DNA of 64,000 nucleotides from Oikopleura dioica. Lineage: Eukaryota > Chordata > Appendicularia > Copelata > Oikopleuridae. Below, in pieces: positions 1 through 10,147 of this stretch. The stretch spans positions 5,774,501 through 5,838,500 of the forward strand of contig OU015568.1 of the NCBI GenBank assembly GCA_907165135.1. The letters are read 5' to 3'. Under the pieces are notes generated by a model. The model worked only from the letters and a program-made list of their open reading frames with translations. It was not told the DNA's origin and did not search any database. The translations under genes were made by a program, and so were the position numbers. Numbering within the stretch: the first letter of the stretch is position 1; every line of letters starts with the position of its first letter.

Positions 1-72
1 TGCGGCTTTTTTGAGAAAGCCGCAACGTAGCTTTTCATTGGAGCTCTCTAGAACCTAATTGAGTTTTTCTAC
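1..72. repeat. Family-1 palindromic element (right part, cut by window edge)
   Basis: The sequence carries the AAGCCGC core and an outer arm resembling CCTAATTGAGTTTTTCTAC, the degenerate right end seen in the other Family-1 copies. It lies in the intron after the second visible exon of the sepiapterin-reductase-like gene. The left half is outside the window. Confidence 0.6.
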
Positions 73-100
73 AAAATTTGCCGAGGCAAGAAAATGATAC

Positions 101-662
101 CGTTTCCTTCAAGAAGACAATTTCTAGCTCTCCTGGAAGCAGAATAAAGTGAACATTTTGGCACATTGACTTTTGACAAGAGAGTCGTTATGTTCACGAT
201 ATGAAGTTTGCTCTCAGAAAAGGTATTCTTGAAAGCGGTCGCGAGAGGAATGAATTGAGCGACATTCGATGTCCAGAAATTACTCAGCTCCTCTAAAATT
301 GACCTAGAAAAAGTTATTTATTCTCAAATCAAACCTAAAGAGTGGCCTGTTTCCAAAAGTGGCTTTTCGATATCACCGCAAGTGCCTGCATTTGAAATTA
401 AAAATGCACTTCGATACGACTTTCTTGTTGTTTTGATAAGTTCCATCCAATTCAGGGGCTCGCCAAGGTCGCCCTTCAAAATCTTCACTTCGCATCTTTT
501 CTTTTCTTCTTTCTCTAGCCAGGGAATCGTTCCGTTTCTACTGTGAAGAAGCAGCAATGAATCCTTATCAAGACGGGAAAGAAACTCTCTAGCAATAGCT
601 TCGCCATAGCCCCGATTTGCTCCTGTTATTAAAACGGCTGAGTTTTGACCAAAAATGACCAT
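101..662 (-). CDS. Sepiapterin-reductase-like SDR protein (3' part outside window)
   Basis: Two exons are visible (662-331 and 303-101) and the gene continues left of position 1. The protein starts MVIFGQNSAVLITGANRGYG, a Rossmann TGxxxGxG NADPH-binding loop as in short-chain dehydrogenases, then has a SNAGTCGD segment (NNAG motif) resembling sepiapterin reductase, which makes tetrahydrobiopterin in the cytosol. Exon 2 holds the catalytic region: the usual Ser lies in NITTL (Thr at its place) and the Tyr-x3-Lys motif reads YSASR, so Lys is replaced by Arg. Both substitutions make normal activity uncertain. ATG 662 is chosen because the upstream open frame has no ATG. The exons join in frame only with a 27-nt GA-AG intron (304-330), unusual but in keeping with other GA introns here. 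The next donor, at about 100, leads into a repeat-bearing intron. Confidence 0.6.
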
Positions 663-1031
663 TTTGTATTTTTTCGAAAACACACCCTTGGAAGAAGAAA
701 AAGCAAAAAGACGAAAAAACAAATCAATAAACAACAGCTCGTTAAATTGGGCTCGATCATATCGCGATCATTTTTTTATTAATTGAAGATATTTCATAAA
801 AAGAAAAAATTGGGCATCTTGGCGGGAAAAAGAAGTTTTCTTCAATTGTCGACCGGGTATTTGGCGTGTTTTTTCAAAGCAGCATCCATCGCCACTGAAA
901 ATTTTTTGAATTGTTGTCAAAAAATTAAAAACTTTTGCTTCTTGAAAAACTTGAAAAATAATTTTCAAAAGTCGAATTTCGCACCATAAAAAGTGATCGA
1001 ATTTTCGGAATAGGGATTTTTCAATTTGTTT
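663..1031. other. Spacer between TPP1-like and SPR-like genes
   Basis: AT-rich 369-bp spacer between the TPP1-like stop and the start of the SPR-like gene on the same strand. I see no convincing ORF, RNA gene or repeat in it. It must hold the 3' UTR of the former and the promoter, or trans-splice site, of the latter. Confidence 0.5.
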
Positions 1032-4000
1032 TCAAGCCGATAAATAAGCTCTATCTTTATAATCATTTTTAGATTTCTTCCTAAAACTTAAAAACTTGAA
1101 GCACAGCAAACCTTTGAGCATCGTCGGAAAATTCGGGTTCCCAAGCCCAGTGACAGGATCCCAGCCTTTCTGAGCATAAAATCCTCGATCGTAGTACTCC
1201 GACAAATCGCAGCCAGCGTTGTACCCTGAGTAAGCCCTGTTAGTAGCTATCTTTTCTTTGATAGGGCTCGGCAACCTGTGTTTAAAACCTGAGTCAGCTT
1301 CTGAATAGCTCCAATAAAAAGCTGCGTAGCGGCTTTTTTTTTAAACGAAGCCGCAAAGCTTCTTCGCAAGTTTTTTATGGCGAAGCCGCTTCGCGGCTAC
1401 GTTTTTAAAAAAGCCGCTACGCGGCTTTTCATTTGAGCTATTTTGAACCTGACTCAGATTTTCAAGACTGATTGTTGAGCACTTCTCTTAGATAAAACCT
1501 TGGGTAACGTCGGTAATCGCGTCAGGATTCTTGTAAAGCAGCGGGTTGACAAACCCAAGCGGCGGGAGATTCGATCGGAGTCGGTAGTCGTTGATGTGCG
1601 CTAGAATTCCAGCGACGACGGGGCAGGAAGCGGAGGTGCCCAGAACGCCAGGGACGGGAACACGGTTGTTGACTACCCAGTAGTGGTTGGAAACAGCGGC
1701 GATGTCGGGATAGCCTCGGCCCGTGGGGCGGTAGTAGTCATCTGATTCACTTTTTGACTCGCTTTCGCGCTTTTCTACCTACCTGGTGGAAGTTTTTCGG
1801 AAGTTCCAAGAAAGCTCGCGACAAGTTCTTTTTGATATTCTGGCATTTCGAAAACATCAGAAAAGCCGCCGCCAGAAATGTCGTATCCTTCTTCTTCGCC
1901 AATATCGAAGGGATGAATAAATGCTGTTCCACCTTTTTCCAGTTCAAAAATAACCCGAATTTCAACGCGAAGAAACAGTTAAATTTGAACTTTTCCTACA
2001 GTAGTGACGTACGGCGAGGTAGATGGCCACTGCGGCTCGAAGCGTTTATTTTCCTGGCATCCGGCGCCGTCGTCTCCAGAAGCAAAGAGCAGCGTCAGGC
2101 CACGAGCACCTGCCTTCATAAATTCCACGTTGATTCGTTTCATGTAATCTGGATCGACAGAATTTTCTTTGTCCGAGTAACTGGCGGAATTGACCAGTGG
2201 CGGGTTTTCTTCGTTAGACAGGTCTTTTTCAAGGGTTAAAAGGAAATAGGAAAAAAATTTTTTCTAGAGCAAATTTGTTTATTTTCAAAAATTGGTTCTA
2301 AAAAAATGATTTTATGGGTTTTTTAGAGATTCAAGACCGTGTGAATTGGTTTTACTAAAAAATTTATAAATTATTAAAAAAACAAAAAAAATAACTTTTT
2401 TATTAAAATCAAACAAAGCTTATTTTTCGATCATAAATGCACACCTTCATTTGCTATTCTTTCTTTCGGCTCGAAAAGCTGTTACTGAGGTTGAAAAAAC
2501 ACTCGTTTTTAGAATTTTCGATTTGCTAAATTTAGCAGAATGATTTCTTTCTTCTTATGCTCTGATGAAAGAAAATATAAATTTGACGCTATTTTGATTT
2601 TAACTTCACTAGTAAACATGTTTAAAAGGACGATCTCTCTATATACAGCGAAAAAAGCATGAAGTATTCAAAGTCAATTTTGTTTATGGAGAAATATTTC
2701 TCTAGAACATTTTTTTTAATTATCTCTAGAAAATTTTGTCCTGAGATAAAAGTGTCAAAAATCGAGAAAAGATTATTTTTAGCTACAATAACAGTATTAA
2801 ATAAACTCAAACTAGCTTTATTATTAGTTCTAACATCATAAAAACAGAAGGACGAAGAAATTTTTTCGGTGAGTTCAATAAACCAAAATAAAAAAAAATG
2901 ATGTTTTCTTCATTTTCCATCAGTGGACGTAAAATAAAAGGAAACGGGGAATGAAATTCTTTATCTGATAGAATAAAGCATGAGAATTCTCGTTTGAGTT
3001 TAATAAAATTGCTTTTTTAAATATTTTTTAATAATATTCGAATTTCAAATTTCATATTTTAGGCCATTTTTGTCTAGTCGACTTATTATCGAGAATCAAA
3101 ATTCTAGAACAAACAAATTCGCTCTAGAAAAAATCGAATTCTCTCAAAAATTTTAACCCGTGCCAATAAGCCACTGCAAAAACGGCTCCTGCTGCTCGTG
3201 TCTTCCCGCAGTGTACCAAAACCAAGTGGTGATGTTGTTCCCTGTCGACATGATGTACTGCGTATCCAAAGAAGCTTCGATTCCAGACAGGCCTCCAGGA
3301 ACGTCGCCGACTACTTTGTCGATTTCTTGACGGTGCTCGTAGCCTTTTCCGTAAAGTCGCCAGAAAAGGTCCAAATCGCCTTGGTGGTAGTATTGCTCGA
3401 GAAATTGAGGAGTGCATTGGCTGAAAAAAAATGATAATTTTTAAGTTTTCGTTCAAATTTTCGGATTTGAGTCGAAATTTTCAAGAAAAAACTCGATTAT
3501 TTGGACATTTTCTGGCTTTCTCAACTTTTCAACCAATAAGAAGCGGGTAAAAAGCCCGCCAGCCAATCAAAAATCGGCATTTTTCTAACCTGTTGTCTGG
3601 ATGGCGCCCTGTTTCGGAAGAAATATTGTATCTGGCTCGAATGACTTCTGGGTAGTTTCCAATGTGTCGGACGTTTTCTTTGATAGTTTTTCCGAAATCT
3701 TCTCTGTCGATTGACAACTTCTGGTGCACTGATGGAAGTTTGGAAACAGCGCCACCAATGTAGTCAATCATCGCCGCCGCTGACTGCGGAATCTTCAGAT
3801 ACGATGTTGTTCTGATATATTTTCTAGTGCTTCCAGGCTTCCGAAAGACGTGGAATTTTTGAATGTCAAAAAGTCGCATCGCATCTCGGACGGAAAACTC
3901 GCACGTGACCCAATCCATGTTCGAGTTGACGGTGCATTTTGAAGCGCTTTGCTGGGAAAGATACACTTTTTCTTCATCTTCGACGAAATTTTCGCCAGAA

Positions 4001-4720
4001 AGTCGGGCGAGGAAAAGCTCGACGAAATGCTTATCTCGTCCGACAAGTTTACTGAAACACGATTTGAAAGAAGAAAGGAGAAGAGGCTTTTTTACCTGAT
4101 TTGAGAGTTCTTGAGAAAATTGCCGTATTGGGAGCTGTCAGGGTCGGAAACTTGCCAGAATACTCGCTCGAGGATTTCCACGTTTTTCTGAAATGAATTG
4201 ATCAAAAGAAGATTTTCGAGTCGAAAAAGTACGAAGATGAAGTCCAAAGTTGACGATAAACTTCCTGATTTTTTGCTCGAAATAACCTTCAAAAATTTAA
4301 TCGACAATCTTGGGCAGAGTTTTTCGACAAGAAAATTTCGACAAATTTTGCGTGGGCCGCTACTCGACTGCTGATTGGCCGTTGAGCCGAATCCGGGTTT
4401 CTGATTGGTTGAAAATTTACACGCAAAATAAGTCGAAATTTTCACCTCTCAGTTTTTCACCTACTTTTTCAAAAAAAAAATTGTCTGGCAGACAAAATCT
4501 TCACTCCCTCATTTTTCCCGATTTTCGACGGTACCTGTTTCAATCCAAAGATAAAAACGGCCGTTTCGTCTAACGGAGCTGTCCCCAAATTATCCCAAAG
4601 CTTGGTGTTTTCATTAAAATGCTGCTTGAAATGCGACTTCCAAGTCGCTCTCTCCTCAAATGCCAATTTCTCTGCGCTAGAATTCAGCGCCAGCAGCCCT
4701 AGAGCCGCCAAAAACCTCAT
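1032..4720 (-). CDS. TPP1: Tripeptidyl-peptidase 1 (sedolisin family serine-carboxyl protease)
   Basis: Eight exons: 4720-4535, 4187-4096, 4051-3590, 3420-3158, 2223-1996, 1932-1783, 1741-1499 and 1225-1032. The protein opens with a signal peptide (MRFLAALGLLALNSSA), then the S53 prodomain (VSDPDSSQYGNFL), then a catalytic domain matching vertebrate TPP1 along its length. Active-site residues are all present: Glu and Asp in GIEASLDTQY, the oxyanion Asp in ASGDDGAGC and the nucleophile Ser in LGTSASCP; the Ca-site end GWDPVTGLGNPNFP is also there. TPP1 removes tripeptides from protein N-termini in acid lysosomes. The C-terminus runs about 25 residues beyond the human end. Intron 5 (1995-1933) is GA-AG, forced by the conserved VTTVGGT frame. 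Intron 1 carries a Family-2 repeat, intron 7 a Family-1 repeat, and intron 4 is an AT-rich 930-bp stretch. Confidence 0.92.
1262..1478. repeat. Family-1 inverted-repeat element in TPP1 intron 7
   Basis: Begins GGGCTCGGCAACCTGTG with AAACCTGAGTCAG just inside, has two GAAGCCGC/GCGGCTTT hairpin cores, and ends with AACCTGACTCAG and a degenerate outer arm. The arms pair as an imperfect palindrome. No ORF. Confidence 0.8.
2224..3157. other. Long AT-rich intron 4 of TPP1
   Basis: A 930-bp intron, far longer than its neighbours. Short ORFs on both strands are compatible with chance in AT-rich sequence. No family repeat end was recognised; its origin is unknown. Confidence 0.5.
4313..4446. repeat. 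Family-2 element, degenerate copy in TPP1 intron 1
   Basis: Contains the paired segments TTTCGACAAATTTTGCGTGG and CACGCAAAATAAGTCGAAAT around a centre with GATTGGCCG and CTGATTGG. The layout matches the better preserved copies at 14.6, 41.6 and 53.5 kb, but the outer GGTGTCTGGAACCGAC ends are eroded. Confidence 0.7.
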
Positions 4721-5730
4721 TTTTGAAGGAAGAAAGATCGAGTTTTGACGAAAAAAAAACGAAGAAATTTGCTTTTGCGCGGAAAGATGCAATCATCAGC
4801 AGTTTTGAGCAGCGCGGGACGCTGAAATCAGGAAAACAACGACCGTCTCGTGCGCGCGAACCTACGCCCAGCTTCAAAATTCAAAATTGAACTTCTAGTG
4901 ACCTTCCTTTTCATTTTGAAAAACCTGAAAAAATCGAAGATCAAGGAAATTTTTTTCTAGAATCAACCGAAATTTTAGGTTTGTTATTATTTCTAAATTT
5001 TAAAATATCGGCAAAAAACTTGAAATATATTTAATGAAAATGTAATATAATTTTTTGATTAAATTCAAAATAAGCTTTTTATTATTTGTTCTAAAAATGC
5101 ATGGTGTCTTTTCGATTTTCTTGTGATATTGTTTGACAAAGTTCTCGATTCAAGATTTGAGACTAAACTCCTCTTCAGTCACCAAACTTTGGTGAACCCA
5201 TGAAGATTCTTTTTTCTAACTATGTTGTTATCATAAAGCAAGTTGTTATTGAGCCATTTTGATTTCAAGACTTTTATTTTTATTCACAAAAATGCGAATT
5301 ATATGAAAAAACTTGAGAAAATATCCATTTTAACCAATAGATATATCATCGTTCTATATATCGTTTTAGAAGTTCTAGAACATGTTTGTTTATTTTCTCC
5401 CAAAAGCCCTTTTATAGGATAAAATTAAAAAAACTCCATATATTCTACGATAATTTTGCTAAATTTAATCTTTTTTTCAACATAAACAAAAAGATTAAAC
5501 TCAAATTAACTTCGTTGTTGCTCAATTTCTAATAAGAGCTTCACAAAAACAAATCTATCTAGCTGAGTTACGAAAACCGAAACTTTCAAAATGAGTTTTT
5601 TCATTTAAAAATTTTGTTCTAGAAAATTCCATGATTGAATAGTTTTAGGATTTTTTATTTATTTTTATTACAGAATGAAGGGATAGAGAAAAGGAGAATC
5701 AATTAGAATTAAAAACAAGCAGAAAAAAAA
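4721..5730. other. Spacer upstream of TPP1, downstream of the RING gene
   Basis: About 1 kb between the TPP1 start and the RING-gene stop. The first 150 bp are relatively GC-rich (GTGCGCGCGAACC) and probably hold the TPP1 promoter. The rest is AT-rich with no supported gene or recognised repeat family. Confidence 0.5.
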
Positions 5731-6733
5731 TCAGAAAATTTTGAGAATGTCGGTCATCTGGAAGGCTTTTCTGCAGCTTGGGCAGATCTTCGGGTCGAGC
5801 GCGCCCAAGCAGGAGTGGCAGAAGGAATGACCGCATTTTGTTATGCACGAGCGGTGGTGCAGATTCGTGTCGAAGGGCGAGAAACAGACTTTGCAGCAGT
5901 TCTCGTCAACTTGCCCTAAAAGTTTTTTGAGAACTTCTTTTTCTTACCTTGATTTGCTGGTCTCTCCCGAACTCGCTCTTTTCTTTCCGTCAAAATTTTG
6001 AGCTTTCTTTCAATGTCAGTTTCGTCTCGTGCAAGCTCTTCATTTTCGAGCAGCAGACTTTCAATCGCTGAGGAGTTATTATTCATTTTTTCCCTGACGG
6101 CAGAAAGTCTCACAGTCAATGATTTTTCTTCGATGTAGATTTTCTCGAACTCGTTTCGCATTGATTGAAGTTCATTTTCTCGTGAATTGAGGTCTCTTTC
6201 AATGTCGTCGGGAAGACGCACTTGAGGAAGAAGATTGGCTTTGTGCTTTGGTTTCGGTTTTATCGCTTGGTCTTCGGGAAAACGAGGTTGGCCAGATGAG
6301 GAGTTTGGGCATTGTTGATAATGCTCAAAAAACTCGTTGAAGGAGAGAGAGGTGTTGCACTCCATGAAGAAGCATTTGAATTGAGGAACCCGAGTGCCAT
6401 ATTGCTTATGAAAATTACAGACTTTGCAATTGCAGTACTGCCCATGCTTAAAATTCTGGACAGAAGAACAATCCATACAAAATACATTATTGCCATCTTT
6501 ATCCTCGCTGCAATAAAACATGTAGAAATTCTCCGGAATAACGCTAAAAATTTATCAATAAATAAAAATTCTCTCATTTCTAAAGCAATAACTTACGAGC
6601 AAATTTTGCATTTATGAACCCATATTGCTCCTTTCGTCTTATTCCGCCACTCAAAATAATAATTTCCATCATCCAAATATTTCTCCGGAATCTCTCGTTT
6701 TTCAACGCTTATTTTTCCCACTTTCGGCGACAT
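5731..6733 (-). CDS. RING-finger protein with Cys/His-rich N-terminus and coiled coil
   Basis: Three exons. The N-terminal part is Cys/His-rich with repeated CxxC pairs (CKICS, CMDC, CNCKVC, then a CFFMEC...HYQQC unit), suggesting several zinc sites. A long charged coiled coil follows (LNSRENELQSMRNEF to LKILTERKERVRERP). The last exon encodes a C-terminal RING finger: CCKVC, CITKCGHSFCHSC, CPSC, the C3HC4 pattern of E3 ubiquitin ligases, and the protein ends soon after it. ATG 6733 is the first in-frame start. The N-terminal zinc region before a coiled coil recalls TRIM-like order, but the RING is at the wrong end, so I do not assign it to that family. Exon joins are canonical (for example a 35-nt intron just before the RING exon). 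Confidence 0.82.
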
Positions 6734-7022
6734 CTCGAACAAAAAACGATCAGAATTGAATTTGAGAAAAGGAGATTCAATTTTTAGTACCGCGTTCTAT
6801 TTACCAAGTGAAATTTGCTCAGAAAAATTCCAAATATTCTGATTTTCACTGCTTTTTACGATTTTCGACTAAATAATCTTTCTTTCGATCGGAGTCAGTG
6901 GATTTATTTACACATTTCACAAGTCATTATCAATTTTCAGGGGAAGGAAAGAGCATGGGCAGATTATCATGTCATTTTTTTGATGCAGGTAGAAACTGTG
7001 GCATGTAAAAAGGCCAGTTGAA

Positions 7023-8918
7023 TTATCGACAATCTTCGTTCCACGGATCACAAGCGGCGTCGTTGAGCTTAGTCAGAAACTTCTCGATTCGTCTTGGCCA
7101 CCAGACCGAACCGATCTTGCACTCTCCAATGTAAGCTTCGATCAAGCCTCGAAGCGCTGTGATCCCGTCTTCAATTTTTTTTAAGAAAAAATCGAGAAAA
7201 AGCAGACTTACGGTCGAAATTTAGGATTGATCTGGGCGAATTTTCAAGCGTCTGAAACTTGGATTGAATCCATTCTGGGACTGGCTCTGTATCGGGCACA
7301 GCACATCTTAAAAACTTGGTTAGGGAAGAAAAAAGAAGGAGATTACTTTCGCATTTTGTTATTCGGATTTCGGTGGATAGCATCAGCAGCTTTTGAAATG
7401 AGCTTTTGAGCTTTTCTTGCGTCTTTTCCTTCGCTAAAAATATTTTTTGAGAATTTTTATGGGGAAAAATTGGGTTTCTCGCGATTTTTAACAAAAAATA
7501 AAAAAATTGACCAATTTTGGTCTCTTTTCCGAGATTTTCTTCATTTTTTCGAGCAGAACTCAAGAAATTTGAATGAAACAAACCTCTCATATTTTGGAAG
7601 AAAACATCCTGAAGCTGCCGTTCAAGATATTCCTTCGCAAAGTCGATGCAGTCATAAACATCCGTAAAATTCGTCTGAACGTTCTCAACCGCGTTCCATT
7701 TCAGCGTAAATCCGCCGAAGTGGTTTCGACTTTGATCGAGATCGACGCCGATGACAGCTTCATTCGTGCCCATGTCGTAGGGAATGTCCCAAAAGGGCAT
7801 TTTTCCGTCGATCGGGACGATTTTGCCGGATCCATCGTAGGGGCCTTCGTTTTTCGTGTCGGCTTTGCCTTTTGGGCCGCAGAATCTTATTTTTGTTTTT
7901 CAATTTTTATCGTTTTTGGTCATTTAAAAGTTGATTTTTGCCCAAAAGTTAGGGTTGGTGGCATGAATTGATCAAAAATCGACAATTTCAAACAAAAATT
8001 TTTGTCAAATTTTTGACCAATCAGATGCCCGACTTTGATTTGTTGGCCAATCAGATTTCAGAAAAATTTTCTTAAAAACTCGATTTTTTTGTCCAAAATT
8101 TAGTCAAAATTTTAGACATTTTTCACGAAAAATAAGAAAAAATATAAGGGCGTCAATACGTTAGCACAATTTGGGAAAGAATTTCGAAAAATCGAAAAAC
8201 AAATCTTGCATGTCTATAAATCTCGCTCGATGGGCTCCCCGAAAAGATATGCAGCTTATCATATCCACAATATTCATGATACTCGAGCCCAAAACCATCA
8301 TCCCTTTCAAACTCAAAAACGAGTCGATGCGTCGCCGCCACCCGAATCGTCCAGAGACAGCTGCGTCGGTTTTCGTAGTTTGAAGTGTCGATTTTGATTT
8401 CGCCCGAAAGAGCGGTCGTTTCAATTTGGCAGGAAGGATCGCAGGCGGGGTTGGACGGATTCGCCAGGCAAATGGGGGTTTGCCAGATGAATTTTGGATC
8501 CGAAGAGCCGCGCGGGTCGGAGAAGACTTTTCGGCCGTGCTTGCCCTGGCGATCTCCCTTTTCTGAAGGAAATTAGCGATTTGATACCCTTATTTTTCGA
8601 GTCGAAGAATCATCATTTGAAAATGTTAAAAATATGTCGTGAAATATCGAGAAGCCGCTTGGCGCTTCGAAAATTTGATATTCTAGCCGCGCTTCGCGCG
8701 GCTTTTTTTATAAAATTTCGAAGCCGCAAGCGGCTTCTCGACATTTTACGACATATTTATTACTATCGTCAAATGTTTTTACTTTTAGTTGAAAAAATAA
8801 GGGTATCACTTCGCTAATTTCTTGGTGTATCAAAAATTTGAGTTATCGAAGTCTACCCCCTTAATAAAATCTAACCTGCGATCGTGGAAGCGGCAAAAAG
8901 AGCGGCGACGAATTTCAT
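7023..8918 (-). CDS. Secreted protein with two CUB-like domains
   Basis: Signal peptide MKFVAALFAASTIA is alone in exon 1. Exon 2 gives a first CUB-like domain: CDPSCQIETTALSGEI, NRRSCLWTIRV, then an acidic loop to CGYDKLHIFSG. A third exon starts FCGPKGKADTKN and ends GGFTLKWNAVE, typical of a CUB module end. The last exons give a basic/aromatic tail ending DAACDPWNEDCR. CUB modules serve extracellular binding; the partner is unknown. Borders are odd: the exon 2/3 join shares AAGATT on both sides and keeps frame only as an AT-AG-like or shifted splice, and the exon 3/4 join fits a GA-AG intron. Intron 1 is enlarged by a Family-3 element. It is not similar to any named protein I can recall. 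Confidence 0.72.
8570..8820. repeat. Family-3 inverted-repeat element in CUB-gene intron 1
   Basis: Terminal inverted repeats of about 27 bp read AAATTAGCG...GATACCCTTATTTT at the left and the complement at the right (8793-8820). The interior is itself palindromic, with GAAGCCGC and GCGCTTCGCGCGGC hairpins. At 251 bp and with no ORF it looks like a MITE. Confidence 0.85.
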
Positions 8919-9191
8919 ATCTCAGAAATAAAAAGCCACAAAAAATGATTTAAAAATTACGAATCAAGAAGTCAGTTTGAACTTCTTTTATAATTTCCTT
9001 CGATCGCCTCCTTGCGGTCGAGTTTTCTGTCTTGATGACAATTTTTTTAATTTACCCGAGCTGCACTTTCCAACGCGCCAGGTCACGCAGCTGAGAGACC
9101 TGAGGTAACCAAATTACCGTTCTTTTTTTCGACAAAGGATTAGAGACTTTTTTGCGCGAACATTCATTTTCATTTTAGAAGATTTAATTTT

Positions 9192-9776
9192 CTAGTGCTC
9201 GTGACCATCGTGGTCGAAGACGATTGGTTTTACGAAGGAAGGAGAATGGATATCATCCAAGTATTTTTTGAACTCTTCATCGGAGGCTTCGAGGATGTGG
9301 CTCATCGGAACTCCAATTAACTCTAGAAAAATAAAGAGACTGAATATTATACAAATTAATTTAAAAAAATAATTAAAAAATAAAATAATGAGAATAATAA
9401 TAAATTGTAATTAAATTCTTAATAAATAATAATAGTAAAGAAAAATGACCTTGAATCGCAACTCCAATTGGTTCTTTCTCATTTTTTCGAAGAGCATAAT
9501 CGTCAATGTTTTCCTGATGTTTTCAAAATCTTCACCATTCTGACAAAATAATTTTTCTTTCTCCCTTCACGATAATTCTTCCTTTTACCTAATCAATCGT
9601 TTTGCTTGGTACTCGTCGTCTCGATCTCTTTGGTAGATGCAAAAGTAGATGAAGCACAAGCCCGCCAAGATCCAAAACCAGACCAAAAATGTCCGTTTCT
9701 TAATGTCCTCAAGCTCGATTCTCAATCTCTCCAGGGTTTCTTCGTGATCATCGACTGCTATTTCGATCCATCCCAT
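9192..9776 (-). CDS. Small single-pass membrane protein
   Basis: Exon 1 (from ATG 9776) encodes an acidic coiled segment (VDDHEETLERLRIELEDIKK) followed by one membrane span, FLVWFWILAGLCFIYFCIY, and a charged YQRDRDDEYQAKR stretch. The last exon encodes ELIGVPMSHILEASDEEFKK...VFDHDGHEH and a stop. A middle exon around 9450-9515 (ENIDDYALRKNEKEPIGVAIQ) joins the last exon in frame, but I could not find a splice linking exon 1 to it without a one-base discrepancy, so the middle structure is uncertain. I do not recognise the family. Confidence 0.5.
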
Positions 9777-10147
9777 TTTAAAAATGGCAGAAAAAAAAGC
9801 GAAAAGAAGAAAGAAAAAATCAGGAAAGCATTAAATTGTCGATAAATGCTCCTGAAATGACCGCAAATGCATTTATGCCGATTTGCCCGTCTACTGTATA
9901 TACTGTATTTAATTCAGATAAGAATACAGTGATCCAGAAAAAGGGCATTTTCTGATCATTTCTGACTAAAAATCTGACCGCTATTTTTAAGAATTTTTTT
10001 ATATAATTCGTCTATTTTGCCCAGCCCCAATTTTCTATTTATACTCTCTAGTAAACCGCAAAACACGGCTATTTTTGAATCACTGGTCGGCTTCTTTTCA
10101 ACAAACAGAATCAGTCTAAGAAAAAGCAGCTTCCTTTTTTTTTTTAA
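9777..10147. other. Divergent promoter spacer
   Basis: 370 bp between two divergently transcribed genes. It includes an AT-rich stretch and TATACTCTCT near 10050, but I cannot assign promoter elements firmly. A T-rich tract directly precedes the downstream ATG. Confidence 0.4.

Noticed and set aside
1226-1498. Off-by-one join at the last TPP1 intron
   Set aside because: Using the acceptor GCTTACTCAG (exon from 1225) instead of ACTAACAG keeps frame with a normal GT-AG intron.
6815-7021. Plus-strand ORF between RING and CUB genes
   Set aside because: Overlaps promoter and 3' sequence of two real minus-strand genes, and its translation shows no domain or signal.
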